From assembly GCF_008705135.1 (NCBI RefSeq), contig NZ_CP023694.1:1178001-1242000 (forward strand): a DNA stretch of 64,000 bases, read 5' to 3'. The stretch comes from Streptomyces coeruleorubidus (GTDB lineage Bacteria; Actinomycetota; Actinomycetes; Streptomycetales; Streptomycetaceae). The notes beneath the pieces are model-generated. The model was not told where the DNA came from. It did not search any database and saw only the letters and a list, made by a program, of their open reading frames with translations. A program made the position numbers and the translations under genes. Below, one piece after another: positions 26,247-37,475 of the stretch (the first letter of the stretch is position 1; each line of letters starts with the position of its first letter).

Positions 26247-27764
26247 ATGGTGTACGCGCAGCCCGGAACGGACGGCAGCATCGTCACCTTCGCCCGCCGC
26301 TACGACAACTTCATCGACGGCGACTGGGTCGCCCCCGTCGAGGGCCGCTACTTCGAGAATCCGACCCCCGTGACCGGCAAGGTCTTCTGCGAGGTCGCCC
26401 GCTCCTCCGCGGCCGACGTCGACCTGGCCCTGGACGCCGCGCACCGGGCGGCCGACCAGTGGGGCCGCACCTCCACCGCGGAACGGGCGCGCGTCCTCAA
26501 CAGGATCGCGGACCGCATCGAGGAGCACCTGGAGAAGATCGCGGTCGCCGAGACCTGGGAGAACGGCAAGCCGGTCCGCGAGACGCTGGCCGCCGACATC
26601 CCCCTGGCCGTGGACCACTTCCGGTACTTCGCCGGCGTCGTCCGCGCCCAGGAGGGCAGCATCGCGGAGATCGACGCCGACACCGTCGCGTACCACTTCC
26701 ACGAACCGCTGGGTGTGGTCGGCCAGATCATCCCGTGGAACTTCCCGATCCTCATGGCCACCTGGAAGCTGGCCCCCGCGCTGGCCGCCGGCAACTGCGT
26801 GGTCATCAAGCCGGCCGAGCAGACCCCGGTCAGCCTCCTCTACGTCATCGAGCTGATCGCCGACCTGCTCCCGCCCGGCGTGGTCAACGTGGTCAACGGC
26901 TTCGGCGTGGAGGCGGGCAAGCCCCTGGCCTCCAGCCCGCGCGTGGCGAAGGTGGCGTTCACCGGCGAGACGACGACCGGCCGCCTGATCATGCAGTACG
27001 CGAGCGAGAACATCATCCCCGTCACGCTCGAACTGGGCGGCAAGAGCCCTAACATCTTCCTGCCCGACGTCATGGCGGCCGACGACGACTTCCTGGACAA
27101 GGCGGTCGAGGGCTTCGTGATGTTCGCCCTGAACCAGGGCGAGGTCTGCACGTGCCCGTCCCGCGCCCTGATCCCCTCGTCGATCTACGACGACTTCATG
27201 GCCCGCTGCGTCGAGCGCACCCGGGCCATTCGCGGCGGCGACCCACTGGACCCGGACACCATGATCGGCGCACAGGCGAGCAACGACCAGTACGAGAAGA
27301 TCCTCTCCTACCTGGACATCGGCCGGAAGGAAGGCGCCGAACTGGTCACGGGCGGCAACCCGCGCGCGGTCCCCGGCCTGGAGGGCGGCTACTACGTCGA
27401 GCCGACGATCTTCCGCGGCACCAACGGCATGCGGATCTTCCAGGAGGAGATCTTCGGCCCGGTGGTCTCGGTGACGACGTACGACTCCGTCGGCGAGGCC
27501 CTGAAGATCGCCAACGACACCCTGTACGGCCTCGGCGCGGGCGTCTGGACCCGCGACGGCAACACCGCCTACCGCCTGGGCCGCGAGATCAAGGCGGGCC
27601 GGGTGTGGACCAACTGCTACCACGCGTACCCGGCGCACGCCGCGTTCGGAGGCTACAAGAAGTCCGGCATCGGCCGTGAGACCCACAAGATGATGCTGGA
27701 CCACTACCAGCAGACGAAGAACCTGCTGGTGAGCTACTCGCCGAAGAAGCTGGGCTTCTTCTAG
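26247..27764 (+). CDS. NAD(P)-dependent aldehyde dehydrogenase
   Basis: The 505-residue protein is a full-length ALDH of the AldB/ExaC type. It has [21 protein letters not shown] at the start, the Rossmann-type [32 protein letters not shown], the catalytic glutamate in [10 protein letters not shown] (E262), and the catalytic cysteine in [11 protein letters not shown] (C301, with C303 beside it). The end [34 protein letters not shown] is typical. It oxidises aldehydes to acids, perhaps acetaldehyde or chloroacetaldehyde. GAGGAGAGCCGCC precedes the ATG. Regulation by the upstream GAF protein is inferred from adjacency. Confidence 0.95.
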   Translation: MVYAQPGTDGSIVTFARRYDNFIDGDWVAPVEGRYFENPTPVTGKVFCEVARSSAADVDLALDAAHRAADQWGRTSTAERARVLNRIADRIEEHLEKIAVAETWENGKPVRETLAADIPLAVDHFRYFAGVVRAQEGSIAEIDADTVAYHFHEPLGVVGQIIPWNFPILMATWKLAPALAAGNCVVIKPAEQTPVSLLYVIELIADLLPPGVVNVVNGFGVEAGKPLASSPRVAKVAFTGETTTGRLIMQYASENIIPVTLELGGKSPNIFLPDVMAADDDFLDKAVEGFVMFALNQGEVCTCPSRALIPSSIYDDFMARCVERTRAIRGGDPLDPDTMIGAQASNDQYEKILSYLDIGRKEGAELVTGGNPRAVPGLEGGYYVEPTIFRGTNGMRIFQEEIFGPVVSVTTYDSVGEALKIANDTLYGLGAGVWTRDGNTAYRLGREIKAGRVWTNCYHAYPAHAAFGGYKKSGIGRETHKMMLDHYQQTKNLLVSYSPKKLGFF

Positions 27765-27807
27765 ACGCCCGAAAAAGGCGCCTGACCTGGATGTACCGAG
27801 GTAACGA

Positions 27808-28377
27808 TCACTCCGCTGATCTGCGGCGCTGGTTGGCATTGAAGCGCGCCTTCTTCTGACGATTCCCGCACGTGTTCATGTCACACCACTTGCGGGTGCG
27901 ACTCTGGCTGGTGTCGAAGAAGGCGGCTTGGCAGCTCGGCGATGCGCACAAGGCCAGTTTTCCGTCTCGTTCGCCCGCGATGATGCTGATCGCGTCGGCG
28001 GCGATCACGCCGAGGGCGTCTTCCACGCAGGAGGCCGAGCTGAGCTGCCAGCGCCGCTTGCCCTCGGGCGTCAGGATCGCCGCGGCCCGACCCTGAGCGC
28101 TGCGGTCATTGATGACCTGGACAGCAGACGCAGGAAGAGCGTCCTGGATCGCGGCCGCTGTCGCGGCGGCGTGAATCGACTCCCTCAGTTCCCGGGCGAG
28201 TTCGAGCTGGGCGGTGGTGCAGGAGTCCACGGCGAGGCCGTTCACTGCCAGCCAGTCGACGAGGCGGTGCGGCGTGGGAATGCGCTCCACAGCGTCGCCG
28301 TAACGCTCCGACAGAGTCCCCGTGAAGCTGGTCGCCAGCACGCTGCCGAGGCGGAAGTCAGGGAATCCGGTACGCAT
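27808..28377 (-). CDS. CGNR zinc-finger protein with ABATE-like domain, probable regulator
   Basis: The 189-residue protein starts with FRLGSVLATSFTGTLSERYG, a divergent form of the ABATE domain that often reads 'a..L.nTl'. It ends with a CGNR zinc finger at about residues 140-175: LCASPSCQAAFFDTSQSRTRKWCDMNTCGNRQKKARF, with four Cys and the name-giving CGNR. The family is thought to bind DNA and act as transcriptional regulators. It is divergent from the epoxide hydrolase, with a 103-bp shared promoter region containing phased repeats. AGGTGG precedes ATG 28377. Confidence 0.9.
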   Translation of the reverse strand: MRTGFPDFRLGSVLATSFTGTLSERYGDAVERIPTPHRLVDWLAVNGLAVDSCTTAQLELARELRESIHAAATAAAIQDALPASAVQVINDRSAQGRAAAILTPEGKRRWQLSSASCVEDALGVIAADAISIIAGERDGKLALCASPSCQAAFFDTSQSRTRKWCDMNTCGNRQKKARFNANQRRRSAE

Positions 28378-28480
28378 GGAACCACCTTAGCTGGTTGCAC
28401 ACTGGCATGGAGGCCTGCTAGAACCGTCTTAGCCGGTTCGCGATTGGTCGTAGCCGGTTCCGCGATGGCCGGGAGGTCTC
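28378..28480. promoter_or_regulatory. Divergent promoter region with three phased 10-mer repeats
   Basis: The 10-mers TTAGCTGGTT (28387-28396), TTAGCCGGTT (28429-28438) and GTAGCCGGTT (28450-28459) lie in the same orientation, offset by 42 and 21 bp, that is, two helical turns per step. They fill the space between the CGNR regulator and the epoxide hydrolase. Same-face spacing suggests cooperative binding by one regulator, most simply the CGNR protein itself. The epoxide hydrolase SD is GGGAGG at about 28470. Confidence 0.7.
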
Positions 28481-29653
28481 ATGCCCCGTCTGACCAGCGA
28501 CGTGCAAGCATTTGAAGCCCACGCAAGGGACGCTGACCTCGACGATCTGCGCGCGCGACTAGCCGCGGCGCGACTACCGGAGGCTGAGACGGTCTCTCGC
28601 GCCGCGCCCGGCCCTCGCCGATGGGAACAGGGCGTTCCTCTCGCCGACCTCGTCGAAGTCGTGAACTACTGGCGCACCGGGTACAACTGGCGGTCGTTCG
28701 AAGAGCGCCTGAACCGTATCGGCCAGTTCCGCACGACCATTGATGATCTGGGAATCCACTTCCTGCACCGCCGATCCGCGCGCGCGGATGCCACTCCTCT
28801 GATCTTGACGCACGGCTGGCCGGGCAGCATTGCCGAGTTCATCGATGTGGTGGACGAGCTGGCAGATCCTGAAGATGCGGACGCCCCGGCGTTCCACGTC
28901 GTGATCCCGTCGCTGCCAGGCTTTGGTTACAGCGACAAGCCGGCCACCACCGGGTGGGGAACCGAAAAGATCGCGGCCGCCTGGGTGGAACTGATGGGAA
29001 GGCTCGGCTACAGCAAGTTCGCAGCCCACGGCGGCGACTGGGGAGGCAATATCACCACGGTCCTCGGCGGCAGGTTCCCGGCGCACGTTCTCGGCATCCA
29101 CACGTTGTTCGCGGAGGCACCGCCCGGGTTGACAGCGGACGGGCTGACGGCGGTCGAGCGCAAGTGGACCGAGGAAACCCGCGATTTCTGGCGCCACCGC
29201 GCGGCGTACGCGAAGCAGCAGGCGACCCGACCGCAGACCATCGGCTACTCGCTCGTCGACTCACCGGTCGGGCTTCTCGCCTGGATCCTTGACAAGTTCG
29301 CCGAGTGGTCAGACACCGAGGACAGCCCGTTCGAGACGATTTCCAGAGACCGCGTTCTAGACGACGTCACCCTGTATTGGCTGACGCGGACCGGCGCATC
29401 GGCGGCCCGCATTTACTACGAAAGCCACAACTCGCTCGATCCCGAACTCCGGGTCGACGTCCCGTCGGCAATCACCATGTATCCCCGCGACATCGAGAAG
29501 TCTCCGCGGGCCTGGGCACAGGAGCGGTACCGGCAGATCGTCCGATGGAGGTCCCCCGAAACCGGGGGGCATTTCCCGTCGCTGGAGGTTCCCGAGTATT
29601 TCGTCAAAGATCTGCAAGAGGGCCTCGCGGCAGTGCTGGCCGCCAATCGTTGA
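28481..29653 (+). CDS. Epoxide hydrolase (EHN plus alpha/beta hydrolase)
   Basis: The 390-residue protein has an N-terminal epoxide-hydrolase (EHN) region: DLDDLRARLAAARLPEAET and WRTGYNWRSFEERLNRIGQFRTTIDDLGIHFLHRRS. The alpha/beta-hydrolase core has the oxyanion motif HGWPGS and the nucleophile in HGGDWGG (D186). The closing Asp/His region is near SAITMYPRDIEKSPRAWAQERY and GGHFPSLEVPEYF. These enzymes hydrolyse epoxides to diols and in actinomycetes serve in detoxification or secondary metabolism. There is no signal peptide. Its codon bias is slightly less extreme than its neighbours. Regulation by the divergent CGNR gene is inferred. Confidence 0.93.
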   Translation: MPRLTSDVQAFEAHARDADLDDLRARLAAARLPEAETVSRAAPGPRRWEQGVPLADLVEVVNYWRTGYNWRSFEERLNRIGQFRTTIDDLGIHFLHRRSARADATPLILTHGWPGSIAEFIDVVDELADPEDADAPAFHVVIPSLPGFGYSDKPATTGWGTEKIAAAWVELMGRLGYSKFAAHGGDWGGNITTVLGGRFPAHVLGIHTLFAEAPPGLTADGLTAVERKWTEETRDFWRHRAAYAKQQATRPQTIGYSLVDSPVGLLAWILDKFAEWSDTEDSPFETISRDRVLDDVTLYWLTRTGASAARIYYESHNSLDPELRVDVPSAITMYPRDIEKSPRAWAQERYRQIVRWRSPETGGHFPSLEVPEYFVKDLQEGLAAVLAANR

Positions 29654-29679
29654 ACGCAGATGCGCCGTTCATGCCGGGA

Positions 29680-30678
29680 CTACTCCGTGCCGTCCGCCGG
29701 CAGGCGGTCCGGCAGCCCGAGCCGCGGGAACCGGTCGTCGTGGAACGTGACGATCTCGGTGATCGCACCGCCAGTGAAGCGCAGGACGTCGATCGTCAGT
29801 GGCAGATACGCGCCCTCCGGTTTCCGCCAGAGGTAGAAGGCGACGGCGGGCTGCCGGTTCACGGAGGTGAGGACGGTGCGCAGGCCCTTCATGCCCTCGA
29901 AGCCGCTCTCGACCCAGTCGTTCACCACCGCCTCGCGGCCGACGTGCAGGCCCGGCGTGGGCGGCATCGAGCAGCGGACGTCGTCCCGCAGCATCGCGGC
30001 GAGAGCCGGGATGTCCGTGGCCACGCTGGCGTCGGTGTAGCGGCGTACCAGCTCGCGCGTTCCGGCGTCCTCCTCGCCGCCGGTCCAGTCCTGCCGCTCG
30101 GCAGGCAGGTGCTCCCGCATGCCGGCGCGGGCCCGCTGCAGCGCGCTGTTCACGGAGTTGACGGAGTCCCCGAGGAACGCCGCGACGTCCTTCGCCGGCC
30201 AGCCGAGCACGTCCCGCAGGATCAGTGCGGCCCGCGGGTGCGGCGCGAGGTGCTGGACTGCGACCAGGTACGCCAGCTCGATCGTCTCCCGCGCGACGGC
30301 GACGGTCTCCGGCTCGTCCGCGTCACCCGCGGGCAGCTCGTCGAGCAGCCGGTCCGGGTAGGGCTGCAACCACAGCACCTCGCCGCCGGCCGCGGGCTCC
30401 GGGCGGCACTTGGCGAGCAGGTCCAGGCAGGCGTTCGTGGCGATCCGGTACAGCCAGGCCCGGAACGTCGACCGCCCCTCGAAGGTCTCCCGCCCCCGCC
30501 AGGCACGGAGGAACGTCTCCTGCACCGTGTCCTCGGCGTCGTCGAACGACCCGAGCATCCGGTAGCAGTGCACGTGCAGCTCCCGCCGGTGCCGCTCCGC
30601 CAGCCCCGAGAACGCCGGCTCGTCGACCTCGCCCAGACCGCTCACGCCCAGCTCCTCCAGCCGCGTGTCCGCACTCAT
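29680..30678 (-). CDS. ECF sigma factor with C-terminal SnoaL-like domain
   Basis: The 332-residue protein has region 2 (HVHCYRMLGSFDDAEDTVQETFLRAWRGRETFEGRSTFRAWLYRIATNACLD) and region 4 (HLAPHPRAALILRDVLGWPAKDVAAFLGDSVNSVNSALQRARAGM) of extracytoplasmic-function sigma factors. The last ~120 residues (LVRRYTDASVATDIPALAAMLRDDVRCSMPPTPG onward) are a SnoaL-like fold. This matches ECF groups that regulate activity through a fused tail rather than a separate anti-sigma factor, and no anti-sigma gene is adjacent. I choose ATG 30678, with GGAAGGAC seven to eight bases upstream. Confidence 0.93.
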   Translation of the reverse strand: MSADTRLEELGVSGLGEVDEPAFSGLAERHRRELHVHCYRMLGSFDDAEDTVQETFLRAWRGRETFEGRSTFRAWLYRIATNACLDLLAKCRPEPAAGGEVLWLQPYPDRLLDELPAGDADEPETVAVARETIELAYLVAVQHLAPHPRAALILRDVLGWPAKDVAAFLGDSVNSVNSALQRARAGMREHLPAERQDWTGGEEDAGTRELVRRYTDASVATDIPALAAMLRDDVRCSMPPTPGLHVGREAVVNDWVESGFEGMKGLRTVLTSVNRQPAVAFYLWRKPEGAYLPLTIDVLRFTGGAITEIVTFHDDRFPRLGLPDRLPADGTE

Positions 30679-30846
30679 CACGTCGTCCTTCCGCCTCGCT
30701 CGTGTCCCGTCGTAGGTGTGACGGCTGCGGGCGCGAAAACTCATCACTGCGGCCGCATGCGCTGTTTCGGCGGGCGGGGTGATCCTGGGCGTGGGACCTC
30801 TCCTGAAAGGCCTCTCCGTCCTTCGATCCGGGATCGACGTCGACGT

Positions 30847-30875
30847 AGTGGAGCCAGGATCATCCTGGCTCCACT
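30847..30875 (-). terminator. Perfect hairpin terminator after the xylanase/esterase genes
   Basis: Arms AGTGGAGCCAGGAT (30847-30860) and ATCCTGGCTCCACT (30862-30875) are perfectly complementary around one base. In practice this gives a stem of about 13 bp with a 3-nt loop. It lies 16 bp past the esterase stop, reading leftward. There is no long U-tract, as usual in Streptomyces. The symmetric structure could work for both strands. Confidence 0.88.
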
Positions 30876-30891
30876 CAGTGGTGCGTTCGTG

Positions 30892-32262
30892 TCACTGGAA
30901 CTGTGCGAAGAACCTCCAGATCTCTGCCTTGGTCCAGGTGGTGACGCCACTTTCGCCGCCGGAGCCGTCGACCGGACCGGGCCCGTGGCCTCCGTCGAAC
31001 GCGGCCCATTGGACCGGGTATCCGGCACGGCAGCCCGAGTAGGTGGTGGTGATGTGCGTTCGGCTGCCCGGCGCGGGCTCGCGCGGGCTCTGGGAGGTGC
31101 AGCCGTTGTTGCGGACGAAGGTGTCGCGCAGGGACCGTCCTTGCCCGATGTTGAGGACGTTGTCGCTGATGCCGTGGATTCCGAAGTAGGCGATGGGCTG
31201 GGTGCCGCCACTGCACCCGCTGATCTGGGCGCCGGAGATGACCGCGACGGCCCTGAAGACGTTCGCCCGGCTGCACGCGAGCGCGTAGCTCATACCGCCG
31301 CCCCAGCTGAATCCCGTGGCGAAGCGCTGTGCCGGGTTGACACAGAGGCCGCCCTCGACGCGCCGGATCATGTCGTCGACGAAGGTGACGTCCTCACCGC
31401 CCGAATTGGCCCAGCCGTTGCCGAGGCCCTGGGGGGCGACGAGGATAGCGCTGTTGTTCGACTGTTCCTGTTGGCCGTAGTAGGACCAGGCGCTCCCGCT
31501 CGTGCCGCCCGAGGCGACGTCGCCGGCGGTTCCGCCCCGCCAGTGGAACGCGAAGATCAGCCGGTAGCGGTGGCTGCTGTCGTAGTTGGCGGGAACCCGG
31601 AGGATGAAGCTGCGGCTCTTGCCGCCGCTCTGAATCGTGTGCGTACCGCTCGTCAGAGTCGGGGCGCTGCCGCATCCGCCGCCGCCACCGGACGACAGCT
31701 TGACCATCTGCCATTGCTGGTTGGCGCCGCCCCAGTCGGAGTACTGGACGACGTTGCCGCCGTCGGCGGTGGAGGCGCCCTGCACCTCCACGGCCTTGCC
31801 GCTGGTGCGGTTGACCAGCCGGACGTGGCCCGCGTCGGAGTCGGCCAGGCGGAACTGCTGGTTGGCCCCGTTGTGGTCGGCCCACTGCTGGATCGCGGCA
31901 CCGTCCGCGGTCGAGGCGCCGGCAACGTCCAGAACCTTGCCCGAATGCCGGGCCTTGAGGCGGTAGAAGCCGCCGCCGGAGTCCACGAACTGCCACTGCT
32001 GGTTGGCTCCGTCGGTGCGCGTCCACTGGCTGACCCGCGCGCCGTCGGCGGTGGACGTGCCGGAGACGTCCAGCGCCTTGCCGCTGTTGCGATTGACCAG
32101 GACGTACCAGGCATTGGGGTCCACCGTCGCCGCCTCGGCGGGCGTCGGATTCACCGCGGTGAGCATGCCGACGGCGAGGGTCGCCGCCACCACGGCGGCG
32201 ATCCGGGACCACCAGCGATGTCTGTGTGGAGGGGCGGGGGAAGCCGCACCGTAGGTCTTCAT
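30892..32262 (-). CDS. Secreted RICIN-domain CE1-type esterase (feruloyl/acetyl-xylan esterase)
   Basis: The 456-residue protein has a signal peptide (about 1-44, ending ...PAEAA), a ricin B-type lectin (CBM13) module at about 48-188 with repeated NQQW motifs, a Gly-rich linker with a Cys, and an esterase domain at about 200-456. The esterase has the nucleophile motif GFSWGGG (S319), QGLGNGWANSGGEDVTFVDDMI and a late AAFDGGHGPGP with the probable catalytic His. This resembles polyhydroxybutyrate depolymerase/feruloyl esterases (CE1, LpqC-like). It follows xlnA with a 31-bp gap and is probably cotranscribed, releasing ferulate or acetyl groups from xylan side chains. Substrate choice between feruloyl, acetyl and PHB is not settled by sequence alone. 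Confidence 0.88.
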   Translation of the reverse strand: MKTYGAASPAPPHRHRWWSRIAAVVAATLAVGMLTAVNPTPAEAATVDPNAWYVLVNRNSGKALDVSGTSTADGARVSQWTRTDGANQQWQFVDSGGGFYRLKARHSGKVLDVAGASTADGAAIQQWADHNGANQQFRLADSDAGHVRLVNRTSGKAVEVQGASTADGGNVVQYSDWGGANQQWQMVKLSSGGGGGCGSAPTLTSGTHTIQSGGKSRSFILRVPANYDSSHRYRLIFAFHWRGGTAGDVASGGTSGSAWSYYGQQEQSNNSAILVAPQGLGNGWANSGGEDVTFVDDMIRRVEGGLCVNPAQRFATGFSWGGGMSYALACSRANVFRAVAVISGAQISGCSGGTQPIAYFGIHGISDNVLNIGQGRSLRDTFVRNNGCTSQSPREPAPGSRTHITTTYSGCRAGYPVQWAAFDGGHGPGPVDGSGGESGVTTWTKAEIWRFFAQFQ

Positions 32263-32293
32263 CGACTCACCCTTTCGTCTGTGACAGGCCCCA

Positions 32294-34088
<1,795 letters not shown>

Positions 34089-35543
34089 ATGCGTCTGAGA
34101 CGCTTACTCGCCGTCCTCGCGCCCCTGTTGCTCGTGGCCACCTTCCTCGGTGCCCAGCCCGCCGGCGCGGCGACCGTGGACCCCAACGCCTCGTATGTGC
34201 TGGTCAACCGCAACAGCGGCAAGGCCCTGGACGTCTACAACATGGCGACCGGCGACGGCGCCCGCATCACCCAGTGGGCCAGGAACGATCAGGCCCAGCA
34301 GCAGTGGCAGTTCGTCGATTCCGGGGGCGGCTACTACCGCATCAAGTCCCGCCACTCGGGCAAGGTGCTGGACATCCACAACTGGTCCACCGCGAACGGC
34401 GGCGCGATCGTCCAGTGGGCCGACCAGAACGCCACCAACCAGCAGTGGCGGCTGGCCGACAGCTCGGACGGCTACGTGAGGCTCATCTCGCGTCACAGCA
34501 ACAAGGCGCTCGAAGTGCAGGGCGGCTCCACCGCCGACAACGCGAACATCGTCCAGTACGACGACTGGGGCGGCACCAACCAGCAGTGGCAGATCGTCAA
34601 GGTCGGCGCCGACAACCCCGGCTCGTGCGATCTTCCGTCGACCTACCGCTGGACGTCAACGGGTGCGCTGGCGCAGCCCAAGGCCGGGTGGGCCTCGCTC
34701 AAGGACTTCACCGTCGCCCCCTACAACGGCAAGCATCTCGTCTATGCGACGACGCACGGCGCCGCGGGAACGGGAGCGGGCTGGGGTTCGATGAACTTCG
34801 GCCTGTTCGGCAACTGGCCGGAGATGGCCTCGGCCAGCCAGAACACGATGTCGACTTCCACCGTCGCGCCCACGCTCTTCTACTTCGCGCCGAAGAACAT
34901 CTGGGTGCTCGCCTACCAGTGGGGCGGTGGGAGCGCCTTCTCCTACCGGACGTCGAGCGACCCCACCAACCCCAATGGCTGGTCAGCACAGCAGGTGCTC
35001 TTCTCCGGAAGCATCACCGGTTCCGGCACCGGCCCCATCGACCAGACGCTCATCGCTGACGGCCAGAACATGTACCTGTTCTTCGCCGGTGACAACGGCA
35101 AGATCTACCGGGCCAGCATGCCGATCGGGAACTTCCCGGGCAGTTTCGGCTCGAGCTACACCACGATCATGAGCGATACGACGAACAACCTGTTCGAAGC
35201 CCCGCAGGTCTACAAGCTCCAGGGCCAGAACCGCTACCTCATGATCGTCGAGGCGATCGGCTCGCAGGGCCGCTACTTCCGCTCGTTCACGGCCACCAGT
35301 CTAAACGGCTCATGGACACCCCAGGCCGCGACCGAGAGCAACCCCTTCGCCGGCAAGGCCAACAGCGGCGCCACCTGGACCAACGACATCAGCCATGGCG
35401 AACTGATCCGCACCAGCGCCGATCAGACCTTCACCGTCGACCCCTGCAACCTGCAGTTCCTCTACCAGGGACGCAACCCCAACTCCGGCGGCGAGTACGG
35501 CCATTGGCCCTACCGTCCAGGTCTGCTGACCCTGCGGCGCTGA
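34089..35543 (+). CDS. abfB: Secreted RICIN-GH62 alpha-L-arabinofuranosidase
   Basis: The 484-residue protein has a signal peptide (about 1-27, ending QPAGAA), a RICIN module at about 28-165 with [16 protein letters not shown] and NQQWRLAD, and a GH62 catalytic domain from about 175. GH62 features include [55 protein letters not shown] and a conserved C-terminal [23 protein letters not shown]. The enzyme removes arabinose from arabinoxylan and so assists the adjacent xylanase. Domain order matches S. lividans AbfB, though there the binding module may lie differently. AAAGGAG lies 9-12 bases before the ATG. Confidence 0.93.
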   Translation: MRLRRLLAVLAPLLLVATFLGAQPAGAATVDPNASYVLVNRNSGKALDVYNMATGDGARITQWARNDQAQQQWQFVDSGGGYYRIKSRHSGKVLDIHNWSTANGGAIVQWADQNATNQQWRLADSSDGYVRLISRHSNKALEVQGGSTADNANIVQYDDWGGTNQQWQIVKVGADNPGSCDLPSTYRWTSTGALAQPKAGWASLKDFTVAPYNGKHLVYATTHGAAGTGAGWGSMNFGLFGNWPEMASASQNTMSTSTVAPTLFYFAPKNIWVLAYQWGGGSAFSYRTSSDPTNPNGWSAQQVLFSGSITGSGTGPIDQTLIADGQNMYLFFAGDNGKIYRASMPIGNFPGSFGSSYTTIMSDTTNNLFEAPQVYKLQGQNRYLMIVEAIGSQGRYFRSFTATSLNGSWTPQAATESNPFAGKANSGATWTNDISHGELIRTSADQTFTVDPCNLQFLYQGRNPNSGGEYGHWPYRPGLLTLRR

Positions 35544-35558
35544 CGGCGTGACACGGGT

Positions 35559-35611
35559 CCGGCTCCGGTATGGAGCCGGCGTGGCGGGCTCGGCGGAAGG
35601 CCGAGCCCGCC
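35559..35611 (+). terminator. Two successive hairpins after the GH62 gene
   Basis: Hairpin 1 is CCGGCTCC (35559-35566) with GGAGCCGG (35572-35579). Hairpin 2 is GGCGGGCTCGGC (35583-35594) with GCCGAGCCCGCC (35600-35611), a 12-bp stem and 5-nt loop. They start 16 bp past the stop and make a tandem terminator. Confidence 0.88.
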
Positions 35612-35737
35612 CGGTCACGCGACAACGTCACCGCTCGCACGGCGACGAAGCGCGGGGTCGGGCAACGCTCGCCAGCCCGAGGGCCATCCCGTAACGCGGT
35701 GGTGCCGGTGGCGCTTGCCAATGTGCAGGCACACCGG

Positions 35738-35848
35738 GTCGCCTGGTGCATTGTGGCGGACGAGCCGGACTTCGGTGATGTGGGTGACCATCGCCTCGGC
35801 CGCGCCGCTCGGGTCGTGGGCGGCGATGCGCTCGTACACGCGGCGCAC
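35738..35848 (-). pseudogene. C-terminal remnant of a GntR/FadR-type regulator
   Basis: Reading leftward from 35848, MRRVYERIAAHDPSGAAEAMVTHITEVR matches the final helix pair of FadR-type GntR regulators ('...YeAI.a.DpeaAa.AM..HI..v'). No HTH or upstream domain is present, and the frame continues into unrelated text ending in Arg/His-rich sequence. A stop lies just beyond the inserted element in the matching frame on the other side. The remnant abuts the MITE-like element at 35851, so insertion and decay are probably linked. Confidence 0.55.
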
Positions 35849-35850
35849 TA

Positions 35851-36083
35851 GGGCGTGTCCGTAAAGTCCCGTCGTTCGCCCGGAGGGCGGGCCCCGCGGC
35901 GTCCGGTGCGTGCTCTGGGGGTACCCCCGGCCGAAGGCTGGGGGAGTGCCGGGCGGACGCCCGCGTACTGGTTGTACGCGGGTGTTCGCCCGGTGCGGCG
36001 AGTGGGGGCACCTCCCACGCCCTTAAGGCAGTGGGGGAGCGTGCCGGGCGTCGCGGGGCAGGCGGGACTTTGCGGACACGCCC
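35851..36083. mobile_element. MITE-like element, 233 bp, 21-bp terminal inverted repeats, TA duplication
   Basis: The left end, starting GGGCGTGTCCGTAAAGTCCC (35851 on), and the inverted right end (36063-36083) agree at 20 of 21 positions. TA is present on both sides (35849-35850 and 36084-36085) within CTAG, as expected for IS5-family (IS427-type) or IS630-type target duplication. The element is too short for a transposase. Its centre has a hairpin, CCCGCGTAC (35960-35968) with GTACGCGGG (35974-35982), whose stem extends imperfectly further out. It would need a transposase from elsewhere in the genome. Confidence 0.85.
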
Positions 36084-36251
36084 TAGCGCCCTGATCGCGG
36101 CTCATGCCAAGAAAGGTGTCTGCGGCGGAGTCCTGCCCTCCCGCGGAGAACCCTTCGCCCCAAGGGGCCCCGCCCGGGAACGCCGGTCCGGCCGGCCAGA
36201 GGGCGACCGGATACAGTGCGCGAGACGGCAGCCTGGTCAGGGAGGGCAAGC

Positions 36252-37475
36252 GTGACCGACACCAGCAACACCCGACCCGCCGACAGCGCAGCGCAAGCTC
36301 CGCGACAGAGCCGACTGCACCGCCTGATGCGCTACATCCCCCTGGTCGCCCCTGTCCTGCTGTGGGCCGTGCCCTGCTGGGTGCTCCTGCACACCGGCCA
36401 GCACTGGCCGCTGCCTGTCACGCTGGCCGGCACCGCCCTGTTCGCCCTCGGCCTCGTCGGTATGCCGCTCGCGATGGTGCGCGGCCACGGCCGGCGCCAG
36501 CAGGACCGGGCGGCGATCGTCGGTGACACCCTGCTGGGCACCAGCTGGGTTCTGTTCACCTGGTCCGTTCTGCTCGGCGTCTTCTTGCGGCTCGCCCTGA
36601 CCGTGGCCGGCGTCGGCGAGAGTCAGGACCGGGCCCGAATCGTCACTTGGGCCGTCCTCGGCATCACCGCCGTACTACTCGCCTGGGGGTACGCCGAAGC
36701 CCGCCGCGTGCCGCGCGTGCGCCGACTCGACGTGCAACTCCCTCGGCTGGGTGCCGGGTTGGACGGCATCCGCGTCGTCCTCATCACCGACACCCACTAC
36801 GGCCCCCTCGATCGCACTCGCTGGTCGGAGCGGGTATGCGAGACGGTGAACACTCTGGATGCCGACCTGGTCTGCCACACCGGCGACATCGCGGACGGCA
36901 CGGCCGAACGCCGCCGCGCCCAGGCCGTCCCACTCGGTACCGTGCGGGCCACCCGGGCCCGGGTCTACGTCACCGGCAACCACGAGTACTACAGCGAGGC
37001 CCAGGGCTGGGTCGACCTGATGGACGAGCTGGGCTGGGAGCCGCTGCGCAACCGCCACCTGCTGCTCGAACGCGGAGGCGACACCCTCGTGGTCGCCGGC
37101 GTGGACGACGTCACCGCCGAGTCCTCCGGCCTGGCAGGCCACCGCGCCCACCTCGCCGGAGCCTTGAACGGCGCCGATCCCGACCTGCCCGTCCTGCTCC
37201 TGGCACACCAGCCCACGTTCGTCGACCGGGCGGCAGCCGACGGCATCGACCTCCAACTCTCCGGCCACACCCACGGCGGCCAGATCTGGCCCTTCCACCA
37301 CCTGGTCCGCATCGACCAGCCCGCCCTCGCCGGCCTCAGCCACCACGGCCCCCGCACCCTCCTCTACACCAGCCGCGGCACCGGCTTCTGGGGCCCGCCG
37401 TTCCGTGTCTTCGCCCCCAGCGAGATCACCCTGCTCGTGCTCCGCTCCCCGTCAGGCGCCGTTCGCTCAGCCTGA
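36252..37475 (+). CDS. Membrane metallophosphoesterase
   Basis: The 407-residue protein starts at GTG 36252 behind GGAGGGCAAGC. Its N-terminal ~150 residues contain four membrane segments (PLVAPVLLWAVPCWVLL, LPVTLAGTALFALGLVG, GTSWVLFTWSVLLGVFL, VTWAVLGITAVLLAW). The calcineurin-like phosphoesterase domain has the metal-binding blocks DTHYG, HTGDIADG, GNHEYY and SGHTHGGQ. The arrangement matches YkuE/YaeI-like membrane phosphodiesterases. Such proteins act on membrane lipids or envelope phosphoesters, but the substrate is unknown here. The MITE lies about 170 bp upstream and may affect its promoter. Confidence 0.92.
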   Translation: MTDTSNTRPADSAAQAPRQSRLHRLMRYIPLVAPVLLWAVPCWVLLHTGQHWPLPVTLAGTALFALGLVGMPLAMVRGHGRRQQDRAAIVGDTLLGTSWVLFTWSVLLGVFLRLALTVAGVGESQDRARIVTWAVLGITAVLLAWGYAEARRVPRVRRLDVQLPRLGAGLDGIRVVLITDTHYGPLDRTRWSERVCETVNTLDADLVCHTGDIADGTAERRRAQAVPLGTVRATRARVYVTGNHEYYSEAQGWVDLMDELGWEPLRNRHLLLERGGDTLVVAGVDDVTAESSGLAGHRAHLAGALNGADPDLPVLLLAHQPTFVDRAAADGIDLQLSGHTHGGQIWPFHHLVRIDQPALAGLSHHGPRTLLYTSRGTGFWGPPFRVFAPSEITLLVLRSPSGAVRSA

